Source of the DNA: Tetramitus jugosus | Taxonomy: Eukaryota > Heterolobosea > Eutetramitea > Acrasida > Vahlkampfiidae | NCBI GenBank assembly: GCA_937625935.1 | Contig: OW569347.1 | Span: forward strand, 620,001 to 684,000 | DNA length: 64,000 nt | Direction: 5' to 3' | Part shown: positions 50,808 to 59,065 of the stretch, in pieces | Numbering within the stretch: the first letter of the stretch is position 1 | Layout of the letters: each line of letters opens with the position of its first letter | The notes under the pieces: generated by a model | Told to the model about the DNA's origin: nothing | Databases searched by the model: none | What the model saw: the letters and a program-made list of their open reading frames with translations, nothing else | Translations under genes and position numbers: made by a program

Positions 50808-52520
50808 TCAATTACGATAAATTTGATCCATGAAGGCGGTGAGAAAGTCTTCGAGCAGGTCAGAGTCAACCTTCTCTACTTTTGCAATCATTCCATACAT
50901 GGCTACTGTTCCTGTTGTTTGAAATTCAGAAGCATTCTGTTTCACGTACTCTAGACTCTCTCGGAAATCTGTGACAAATTGTTGCTTGACTTCAGCATGT
51001 TGCGGCATAGCAGTCAAGTGAATGGAATCTGGGCGGCGCTGACGATCGATATGCCATCCTTTTTGTTCCATTTTGTCTGCTACTGCGAAGATGTTCACTG
51101 AATTGGACTTGAAGGCAATTACACTCATCAGAGGATCTCCCAAAATTTCAATGTCGTCCAGTTTCGATATCTCTGATTGGATGTATGAACGAACGTCTAA
51201 TACACACTTGGTGGTTGATATGAATCCTTTCATTCCCATTGCTTTCAAGCTTGCCCATGCAGCAGCAATTGGACCACCACCACGCGAGCCCATCAATGTT
51301 GGAGAGATGTAAAATCCACCCGGCCAGCTAGTTGAAGCATAGAATTGATATTTACGAATTTCTGGATCGCGGTATAGTAACACACTAGCACCCTTTGGTG
51401 AATACCCATACTTGTGCAGGTCAGCAGAAATGCTTGTAACTCCCTTCAACCTAAAATCAAAAGTTTCGATCTTGTGGCCGAGCATTTCTACAAATGGAAG
51501 AACGAATCCGCCTATGCAAGAATCGACATGCAAAGGTAGTTGATATTTGAGGGCCAAATCCGATAATTGAGTGATAGGGTCAATGATTCCATGAGGATAC
51601 TGAGGAGCACTTCCTATCAACAATATTGTGTTCTTTGTAATTGCTTTCTCAGTAGCCTTCATATCCATCTTCATAGTTATCGTATCGAATGGAACAAACA
51701 CCAACTTCATATTGAAGTAGTGAGCAGCCTTGTATATGGCAGGATGAGCTGTATCACATAAGATAACCTCAGGTTCGATAATATGAGGGTTCAATGCACG
51801 TGCTCTATCACGATAGCATTTCATCATTAATAACAACGATTCTGTACCGCCGCTTGTCACAGAGCCAACAACATTCATACCTTCAGTTGTTGCATGGAAT
51901 AAAGGTTTACACATAGCAATAATCTCATTTTCCATTCTTCTGAGACTCTTGAAAGCCATTGGACTGAGTGCGTTCGTGTGAATAAACAGATTGTGTGCCT
52001 TGCTCACAAAATCAGAATGCTCATGACTCTTTTCATAAATATAGGCCCATACTTTGCCCTCGCTAGGATTCACATCTCCCTCCTTCATATTCTTCATGTA
52101 CTCCAAGAGATTATCCAGATCAATACCTTCATCAGGTATGACAGCCAACTGTGGTTGATCGTGACTCAGAGTCGATCCACTTCCATCTTGTTGCTCTTCC
52201 TGGGGAAACAGGTCCCTCACTGTTTTCTCTGCTTCTGCATTGATTGTGGACTGAATGGCCTTCTGTCCGACAGATGTACTCTTAATGGCACCAGTCAATG
52301 AGCGCAACAGACCTTTGCGTGCAATTGCAGACAAGAAACGATATGCAGCATAAACAACGATGCAATGTTCAGCCAGTTGCACTTTTGATTGAGAAGAAAG
52401 GTATGCATGAACAGATTGCACAATCTGTTTGATGAAAAGGGAGGTGGATTGCACCTGATTTTCTTGTTGCTGTGACAAGGATGACATTCGAATACCGTTG
52501 TTTTGAAATATGTTACACAA
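50808..52520 (-). CDS. SGPL1: Sphingosine-1-phosphate lyase, 570 aa
   Basis: A PLP-dependent group II decarboxylase-type lyase. The hallmark SADLHKYGYSPKGAS with Lys370 as the PLP-binding residue is followed by WPGGFYISPTLMGSRGGG, exactly as in SGPL1/Dpl1. Other blocks are GSVTSGGTESLLLMMKCYRDRA, which binds the PLP phosphate, and LPLHVDSCIGGFVLPF with the ring-stacking Asp. A hydrophobic stretch at about 48-68 (CIVVYAAYRFLSAIA) is the N-terminal ER anchor. It splits sphingosine-1-phosphate into hexadecenal and phosphoethanolamine, ending sphingolipid breakdown, the same pathway in which saposins can act. The start may be 52520 or the second Met (52487). Full length for the family. Confidence 0.92.
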   Translation of the reverse strand: MCNIFQNNGIRMSSLSQQQENQVQSTSLFIKQIVQSVHAYLSSQSKVQLAEHCIVVYAAYRFLSAIARKGLLRSLTGAIKSTSVGQKAIQSTINAEAEKTVRDLFPQEEQQDGSGSTLSHDQPQLAVIPDEGIDLDNLLEYMKNMKEGDVNPSEGKVWAYIYEKSHEHSDFVSKAHNLFIHTNALSPMAFKSLRRMENEIIAMCKPLFHATTEGMNVVGSVTSGGTESLLLMMKCYRDRARALNPHIIEPEVILCDTAHPAIYKAAHYFNMKLVFVPFDTITMKMDMKATEKAITKNTILLIGSAPQYPHGIIDPITQLSDLALKYQLPLHVDSCIGGFVLPFVEMLGHKIETFDFRLKGVTSISADLHKYGYSPKGASVLLYRDPEIRKYQFYASTSWPGGFYISPTLMGSRGGGPIAAAWASLKAMGMKGFISTTKCVLDVRSYIQSEISKLDDIEILGDPLMSVIAFKSNSVNIFAVADKMEQKGWHIDRQRRPDSIHLTAMPQHAEVKQQFVTDFRESLEYVKQNASEFQTTGTVAMYGMIAKVEKVDSDLLEDFLTAFMDQIYRN

Positions 52521-52834
52521 CAGTGAAGTGGGTGGATGTTTGTTGTTTACTGAATCTAGTGGATTGTGATGAGGGAGTTCTGGTGGTGGTGTTTGTGCGA
52601 GGATAGTATGGGGTTTTCAGATGTTATCGCGCTGCATGATAACCACGACTGACGGGTGACGACATGGCATCGGACTAGGGGAAAAACTGGCACTTTACTG
52701 GTGTTGCTTCTTCGTAGCATTCTTACACTGAGAGAACTTTGATTCTTGTCTCTTTGTTTCTTTTTTCTTGGAGAGCTTTCTCCTTGAACTTCTAATGGAA
52801 CAAATGGGCAACAAAAAAGGTCAGCGATTCACAA
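52521..52834. other. Spacer upstream of S1P lyase, no gene seen
   Basis: 314 bp between two minus-strand genes, holding the lyase promoter and the coiled-coil gene's 3' region. Nothing further is recognised. Confidence 0.4.
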
Positions 52835-53314
52835 TTACATTGACTTCGAATTGTTGTTCAGACATACGGATAGTTGTGCTTTGTCTCTGCTGATTTCTTT
52901 CTTTTGAATAGACAAGTTCTCCTTGTCCACACTATGTAGTGATGTTTCTTGTTGAATTCTTAGAACCAGATCCTTCGTGTTCATTCTCTGGTCTTCCATT
53001 TGGAGGACAAGGTGTTCCTCTCGTTTGTATCCCATAGAAATCTGTTCATTTTCTTCTTTCAACTGAGATATTCGATTGTTCAAGTCATTTATTGCTGATT
53101 GTAGCTTTATCCTATTGGTGTTCAAATGGTCCAACTCTATGATGTTCTTGTTTTCTTCGCACTGTAACTTTTTGATGATTTCCTCGAAAGTTTTCCTTTC
53201 TTCTGTGCTTACTCTTAATTCTGCCTCCAATTTTCTTACTGTTGAATACGTGAGTCCTAGAATCTCTACAAATTCATCCTTTCGTATCTCTCTCTTGAAT
53301 TCTTCTTGTTTCAT
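52835..53314 (-). CDS. Small coiled-coil protein, 159 aa
   Basis: Almost the whole chain is heptad coiled coil: from about residue 12 (FVEILGLTYSTVRKLEAEL) through LQSAINDLNNRISQLKEENEQ to ENLSIQKKEISRDKAQL. No other motif is seen. It could be a tropomyosin-like, kinetochore or ciliary adaptor protein. The sequence alone does not decide. The upstream region is shared head-to-head with the SNase-like gene and contains a GGCGGTCAATT element, a weak E2F-like match (53343-53357). Confidence 0.65.
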   Translation of the reverse strand: MKQEEFKREIRKDEFVEILGLTYSTVRKLEAELRVSTEERKTFEEIIKKLQCEENKNIIELDHLNTNRIKLQSAINDLNNRISQLKEENEQISMGYKREEHLVLQMEDQRMNTKDLVLRIQQETSLHSVDKENLSIQKKEISRDKAQLSVCLNNNSKSM

Positions 53315-53418
53315 TATTGTTGGTCACCAACAATAGTTCCGAAATTGGCGGTCAATTGTTGTCCGGAGTAAGAAGAACTCTTCCATTCAGATATTCACTT
53401 GATATCTATAGCTAGAAG

Positions 53419-54990
53419 ATGTCATTCAACCCACTGAGAACTCCCAATGAGGGATGTTTTGTCGAGATCTGTCCTACAAAGTTCGAGAGCTTACCCTACT
53501 CTTTTCTCAAGCATAACAAGTCTGGCATTATCAATTCCAAGAAGGGTTTCAAGAAGAGTGTGAAGCCAGAGCATAGATACATGGATGGAGAAAAATCTTA
53601 TCGTGAGGGCAAGGTGAACATTAAAGACACAGATAGAAGGATTTTATCAAACATTAGGAACTGTGTTTCTCACTCTGACCGTATCTTATTTCTCACTTCT
53701 CAACAAACTCATCAAACGAGTGAAATGAGAAAGAACCGTGGTGACATTAAGAAGATGATCAATGAAGACACTTACGAGAATCGATTAGTCGGAGTGGTTA
53801 GAAGTGTAAATCACAAAAAGAAAACAGCAAAAGTTCGATTGTTGAATGCGAACGAATCCGAAGAGGAACAATACTCCTTCTGCTATCTTCGAGTGATATC
53901 AAGGGATGAGATGCGAAAAATCTTTAAGGCCAACATTGTGAACAAGAATGTAGCTCAAGTCGAGAAAGAAGTGAAGGATGGAACGAAAATTCAACAGATG
54001 ATCACAAATCAGAAAAAGGAAGAAGCGAAAAGAGTTAGTGAGACTGAAGCTTCCGTTAATGTTCATGGGAAAAATCTCTATATGTTGTTATCTGGGCATA
54101 GAAATACTGACAATCTTCTAAGTTCATTCCAAGAGCCTTCCTATGGATTGGATTCTTTAAGGAGAAAATCAATAGGTCAGAGCCTCGTTGACTTTCGAGA
54201 TAAAACCAGGCGAATCATGGCCAGTCAATTTGGAAGCCGTTCGACAGTTATTTTGAATCAACTGAGAGATGAACCGAAGAGATTCATTGTTGGGAACTCC
54301 TATGATGCCGTTGTGGACAATGTGAGGTGCCGGAAACTCTCTACTGGCGACATTGACTTTTACGAAAACGTGTACCTTGAACTCAAGGTCAATACGGAAG
54401 AGGGCAATGGCACAATGATGTTGAAACTCGATTTTATACACTTTATTAGTGCTTCTATACACACCAAAATACACTCAGAGTTTTCAAATGCTAGGGAGAC
54501 CAGTGAGAAGATTTATAGAACTTGCGTCAGAGAACTAGAAGATATGTTACTTGACAAACACGTTAAGTTCGTTCCCACGGTCGAGAAACCTGATCTATTT
54601 GGATGTATACATGCCAACCTGTACTACAACCAATCAGCAAAACAGTTTCTCGATCTACTCTCGAACGAATCTGGCTGGATTCAGGTGATTGTGTTGAATC
54701 GAGGGCTAGCAGCGATAGATCCAGAGTGTATCGGTCTAGAAGATGAGGAATACAATCAACTATTGAAGTCCCAACAATCAGCACAATCAAGCAAGAGAGG
54801 TATTTGGAGACACTACGAGGTTGTTGGGATCGATTCCCCTTCAAGGAGAAGGACCAGCACCTTTTTGCCGAATCGTTTGGTTCGCTCTTCAATGGAGCTT
54901 GGCCATCGGTCAATGTCTCCAAACGAAGAAAGATACGACAAGAATTATGTGATTCGATCTCATACCACTCAAGGTATCCATCGTTCTTGA
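53419..54990 (+). CDS. Protein with degenerate SNase-like domain, 523 aa
   Basis: The C-terminal half (about 290-475) follows the order of a staphylococcal-nuclease-like OB fold: YDAVVDNVRCRKL, VYLELKVNTEEG, MMLKLDFIHFISASIHTKI, ELEDMLLDKHVKFVP, LFGCIHANLYYN, WIQVIVLNRGLAAI, and the late KSQQSAQSSKRGIWRHY. The nuclease Arg and Glu residues are not evident, so it is probably a binding module. Residues 120-150 (LVGVVRSVNHKKKTAKVRLLN) look like a small beta barrel, perhaps KOW or Tudor-like. The N-terminus is basic. I cannot name the family. A small domain plus SNase pair recalls Tudor-SN, but overall length and order differ. Confidence 0.55.
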   Translation: MSFNPLRTPNEGCFVEICPTKFESLPYSFLKHNKSGIINSKKGFKKSVKPEHRYMDGEKSYREGKVNIKDTDRRILSNIRNCVSHSDRILFLTSQQTHQTSEMRKNRGDIKKMINEDTYENRLVGVVRSVNHKKKTAKVRLLNANESEEEQYSFCYLRVISRDEMRKIFKANIVNKNVAQVEKEVKDGTKIQQMITNQKKEEAKRVSETEASVNVHGKNLYMLLSGHRNTDNLLSSFQEPSYGLDSLRRKSIGQSLVDFRDKTRRIMASQFGSRSTVILNQLRDEPKRFIVGNSYDAVVDNVRCRKLSTGDIDFYENVYLELKVNTEEGNGTMMLKLDFIHFISASIHTKIHSEFSNARETSEKIYRTCVRELEDMLLDKHVKFVPTVEKPDLFGCIHANLYYNQSAKQFLDLLSNESGWIQVIVLNRGLAAIDPECIGLEDEEYNQLLKSQQSAQSSKRGIWRHYEVVGIDSPSRRRTSTFLPNRLVRSSMELGHRSMSPNEERYDKNYVIRSHTTQGIHRS

Positions 54991-55107
54991 CATCAGATTG
55001 AGTTGGTGTTTGTTTGGAGAGTTCGCTTGACCTTTTTGGGTAAAACTCTTCTTTCCTGGATGCAATTCTGAAAGAGGAGAATGAAAAACAAACGAATGTT
55101 CTGGCTC

Positions 55108-55354
55108 TTAAAGAATTTCACAGCGTATCTGATTGAACTCGGTGTGATATATTCTGAACTCCTTTCGTTTGTTGGTGGTGCGATCCTTTTTGGTGCCACC
55201 AAACAAATCGCGCAATCCTTTTGGGGACACGGCACCTAAAGTGGATAAAGTGAAAGAACGAATGTTTGACTGTTCCACCTGAAAAATTCACCATATCCGC
55301 GAGATCAATTCCTTTTTCTCTCGAGCTCCAGCCATAACTGCAACCAATCGTCAT
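55108..55354 (-). CDS. Candidate small spliced gene, about 67 aa
   Basis: Exon 1 is 55354-55279, a 43-nt intron is 55278-55236 (GTGGAA donor, CTTTAG acceptor), and exon 2 is 55235-55108 with a TAA. The join is in frame (phase 1): MTIGCSYGWSSREKGIDLAD, then MVNFSG across the junction, then AVSPKGLRDLFGGTKKDR and RKEFRIYHTEFNQIRCEIL. Composition is basic and coding-like, with no frame break. It is between a convergent gene and the divergent promoter of the 55468 gene. A second short ATG (55294) could be the start, giving 47 residues. No family is known. Confidence 0.3.
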
Positions 55355-55467
55355 TTGTCTTTGTGACAACCTACAACTGCGTGACAATTTTAAGAAGCTT
55401 TGTGGTTGAATTTTACACCTAACCAAAAAACAATCTCCAAGAAAACCAATAACCACTCCTTCTTATC

Positions 55468-58400
55468 ATGGTGTCAACTGCCAATAGTAGTAGCGCAGAG
55501 AACACGGGCACTAACAACAACATCTATAGCCAGTCCATTGTTCGTAAGCCATTCATCCAAGTTGTACAGGAATGGACAGCCACCATTGACCAGAAACTGA
55601 AGTCCAAAGTGTTTCAGAACAACTCTTCTGATTTACCCAAGTTGACAGCTATTGAAGATGAGCGCTCCTTTGAAGAGCTACTGGTTCTCATGAACGATCA
55701 AGAAACTCAAAGTGCAAAATTTTTCTTTGCTTGTAGGAACGGTAGTGATGTAGTGTCTCTGCAGTTGCTGAATCAACTGATTGAGACATGCAGTAGTGAG
55801 AACAGTTCGTTCTCCAAATTCTCTGTGGGTAAGATGACTGACAAGGACAATTCCAGTTGCTCTCTCATGCACGTTTGTGCGCAAAGAAACAAGCCTCAAT
55901 GCTTGGAGCTCTTGTTATCACTCAAAATGCCAGTCGATGTACTCGATTCCTTGTCTTCCACTCCATTGCACTATGCGGTCGCTCAGAACTGTCATGAAGC
56001 TGTTGTGTTTCTCTTGAACAAGGGTGCTAACATCAACGCAAAAGACTCCTATTCCAAGTTTCCTCTTCTCATTGCACTCAAACAAAAGCATTATGCCCTG
56101 GCAGAGCTGTTGGCCTCTTTCCGACCTGATGTCCATCTGAGAGTATCTAAAGGCAATACAGTCTTGCATATTATGGCTGGAGAAGGTGACATCACTGCAG
56201 TGAGACTTCTCGTTGAAAAGTTGAATGCATCCCCACTGAGAAAGAACAATGAGGAAGAGAATGTCCTGTACAATTCTCTTCCTCATTTCGAAATTGTTCA
56301 ATACCTGGCTGTCCAATTTGCTTCAAAGGGTTTGGATCGCTTGCTATGCAACACAAACACCTCTGGTAAGAACATTTTGCACAAGTGTGGAGTTGATGGA
56401 CACATTGATAATGTGTTGTTGCTCTTGAAGTATATGAATCTTAGAGAGTTCAACCAGAAGCAGATTGAATCATTATTGAACACAATGGACAAGAAGGGAG
56501 ACACGCCACTGCTTCTTGCAGTAAAGAACTCTAGAAAGGAACTAGTTAGATTCCTAGTAGAGTGCACTGAAGTTGAGTTGAATGAAGGAGATTCAAGTGG
56601 TACGACTGCTCTTCAAACAGCAGTGAACATCTCTGATAAGGATATGATCAACACACTCTCGAAAGCAGGAGCTTCACTGAAGCCCATTAATAGGCATGAT
56701 GAGGAATCTGAACAGAATAACTGTTTCGCTTTCTTCAGGAGTATGAGCACTACTCTAGTGCTACTGCTTTCGTTCATTTCCATTATTTGTATTATATGCA
56801 TGGCCGCGATTTCACTTGGATTTTATGGAGAGAGTATTAAGCGAGAAACACAGACCCAAAGAGACGCGTCTTTCAGAGAGGTTTCCGATTATCTAGGTAG
56901 TGAAATCTCAAGACATACAGTTTCATCTCTCTCAGCTCTCTCTGCATTTCAAACGAAGTTAATTGATACGAGTAAGTCACTTGATAATGCTGTGGATTTC
57001 TCTTACAACATGATTAGATCGATATACAATTCATCTGATTTCACGATTGATGTGTACTTTGGTACTCATGCGGGAGATCTAGTTGGAGTTGTTGCATACT
57101 TCAATGCTCCTGTCGATGTTTTTACAATGAATGCCACAGAAGCTGTATTCGAACACCACACAGTTCCTTCTCTCTGGGATCAAAGTCTGAGCCAAATCCT
57201 AGCTACAGGAGCCGTGTCTTACAACAATGCATCAGAAGATGACAAATTTGGAATTTATTATCAAGCAGCAAACAATTCACTCGGGCCTGCTTGGACCCTC
57301 TCCTATGCGCAACTATCGTTTCCTGGAGCACTTTTTGTCTCCTTCATGACCTCGGTGAGAGACCCTGTCACAAAAGAAATGCAACTCTACATGGGAAGTG
57401 ATATATCAACAGAAGCCATGGCACTGTTCTTGGAACAGAAATCAATTGAGTGGTCTAGCACAATAATTGTTGTTGAGAGATCTACTGGCTATCTTATCAG
57501 CACTAGTGATCCTAATTTTTTGGTGTATTCGAATGATGGTCAGAGCATTCAGAGATTTGATGGAAGTACTGGTAGAAATGAGCTTATCAAAGCAACTCTC
57601 AGCTACTCCAGGCAACAATTCGGTCACAAACTGGAGAAGGTGAAATCGAAGGCTTATGGATTGTTTGAGCATCAAAAACGATTTTATCTTCTTAACATTG
57701 GCGAGCTGAAGGATGAGTATGGCCTGGATTGGCTCATCGTGCAAGCCGTACCTAGAGATCTCTTCTTCAAAGACTTCAAGATTGCCATTGGGTCAATGGT
57801 TGGTCTAACCTGTGTATTGCTCCTTGTAGGAGTGATAATATCGATCGGGGCTTCTTTGTTGTTTATGGCTCCATTGAAGAGGTTGTCCGCACTGGCAGAA
57901 ACGATCAAATTGTTGCAGTTGGAAGAAGTGGAGAGAAAGTTAAAACAAGAAAAGTCGTTCTTTTCAGAGATAAGAAGCTTACAGAGTTCCTTTGGGTCAA
58001 TGTCTGTCAGATTGAAGCAGTTTAGGCAATTTATCCCAGAACACATTTTGGCTGTGATAGAAACAGAAGTTGCTCACAAGGAAATTCTAAAGCTAGAGAC
58101 TCTCTCTGCCTCGATCAAGAAGGGTTCAGCAAAAGATTCTTCTCTTAAGAAGGGAGAAGTGGAGCTGAATACTTTATCCGACACTTGTTCCGATACGCGT
58201 ATCTCTACTGTCCATGCAAATTATCACTCAAAGGGTTTGGTGACTAATGCACTCACTTCAGGTTTGGTCAGTGGAACTGTGTCTGTGATGACTATCAAGT
58301 TTGATGATATGTCAGAAATATTGGAGTCCTATTCGAGTGCAGATGTCAATGAATCCATGAAGGGTCTATTGACTGCCATCAAGGACAAAGTTAGAGAATC

Positions 58401-59025
58401 AAATGCTCAATTGGTATCTCACACGCACTCTCACGCAGTCATCGCCTGGAATACTTTGATCACCCAATCAGACCACCGAAACAGAGCTGTACGAACTGCC
58501 CTTGGATGTCAGAAAGCCATTTTAGGTCTACAGGAGGTTTGGAGAATGAAAGGATTACCTCTGTTGGACATTCAAATCGGATTGAGTTCAGGTCCATCCT
58601 TCTATGGTAACATTGGTTCTGATGCGACCAAAATATTTACTGTGATTGGAAGAGCAGCAACAGAATCCAAAAATGCATGTCATTTGAATGACTCTTGGGG
58701 AACAAGAATATTGGTGTCTCATGATATTTATCAAGCAGCGAAAGAATTATACTTCTTGCGTCCTATCGACAGAATAACAGATGAATTGGCGATCTATGAA
58801 CTGGGAGAAGCAAGAAACACAGATGAATGGACACAGGAGTTGTCACAGGATGTGGCAAAAGAGAATGATGTTTGGTTCGAGTACACGAGGGGCTTCAAGT
58901 GCTTCGACAAGAGAGATTACGAACAAGCATTCGTTATTTTCTCTGATTACTTGGCCAAATATCCATATGATGTTGTTGCTCAGAAAATGGTTGATAAGTC
59001 AAGAACAATGATACCAGAATTGTAA
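55468..59025 (+). CDS. Ankyrin/receptor protein with degenerate class III cyclase domain, 1,185 aa
   Basis: Residues about 120-410 hold ankyrin repeats (SSTPLHYAVAQNCHEAVVFLL, GDTPLLLAVKNSRKELVRFL, GTTALQTAVN). A membrane helix lies at 426-452 and a second at 772-800; the 320 residues between face outside and look Cache-like (YFGTHAGDLVGVVAYFN). After helix 2 come a HAMP-like linker and coiled coil (WL...KRLSALAETIKLLQ), then the cyclase fold at about 930-1130 (QIGLSSGPSFYGNIGSDATKIFTVIG). Expected catalytic residues are largely absent: the first metal Asp is kept (D946), but the second lies in a His/Ser-rich stretch 985-989, and the Asn and Arg of the transition-state pair are Thr1065 and Asn1069. 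It is likely inactive or regulatory, pairing with another subunit. Confidence 0.78.
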   Translation: MVSTANSSSAENTGTNNNIYSQSIVRKPFIQVVQEWTATIDQKLKSKVFQNNSSDLPKLTAIEDERSFEELLVLMNDQETQSAKFFFACRNGSDVVSLQLLNQLIETCSSENSSFSKFSVGKMTDKDNSSCSLMHVCAQRNKPQCLELLLSLKMPVDVLDSLSSTPLHYAVAQNCHEAVVFLLNKGANINAKDSYSKFPLLIALKQKHYALAELLASFRPDVHLRVSKGNTVLHIMAGEGDITAVRLLVEKLNASPLRKNNEEENVLYNSLPHFEIVQYLAVQFASKGLDRLLCNTNTSGKNILHKCGVDGHIDNVLLLLKYMNLREFNQKQIESLLNTMDKKGDTPLLLAVKNSRKELVRFLVECTEVELNEGDSSGTTALQTAVNISDKDMINTLSKAGASLKPINRHDEESEQNNCFAFFRSMSTTLVLLLSFISIICIICMAAISLGFYGESIKRETQTQRDASFREVSDYLGSEISRHTVSSLSALSAFQTKLIDTSKSLDNAVDFSYNMIRSIYNSSDFTIDVYFGTHAGDLVGVVAYFNAPVDVFTMNATEAVFEHHTVPSLWDQSLSQILATGAVSYNNASEDDKFGIYYQAANNSLGPAWTLSYAQLSFPGALFVSFMTSVRDPVTKEMQLYMGSDISTEAMALFLEQKSIEWSSTIIVVERSTGYLISTSDPNFLVYSNDGQSIQRFDGSTGRNELIKATLSYSRQQFGHKLEKVKSKAYGLFEHQKRFYLLNIGELKDEYGLDWLIVQAVPRDLFFKDFKIAIGSMVGLTCVLLLVGVIISIGASLLFMAPLKRLSALAETIKLLQLEEVERKLKQEKSFFSEIRSLQSSFGSMSVRLKQFRQFIPEHILAVIETEVAHKEILKLETLSASIKKGSAKDSSLKKGEVELNTLSDTCSDTRISTVHANYHSKGLVTNALTSGLVSGTVSVMTIKFDDMSEILESYSSADVNESMKGLLTAIKDKVRESNAQLVSHTHSHAVIAWNTLITQSDHRNRAVRTALGCQKAILGLQEVWRMKGLPLLDIQIGLSSGPSFYGNIGSDATKIFTVIGRAATESKNACHLNDSWGTRILVSHDIYQAAKELYFLRPIDRITDELAIYELGEARNTDEWTQELSQDVAKENDVWFEYTRGFKCFDKRDYEQAFVIFSDYLAKYPYDVVAQKMVDKSRTMIPEL

Positions 59026-59065
59026 ATGACCACATATAAACTAAACTTATCATGTTAATCTCACT

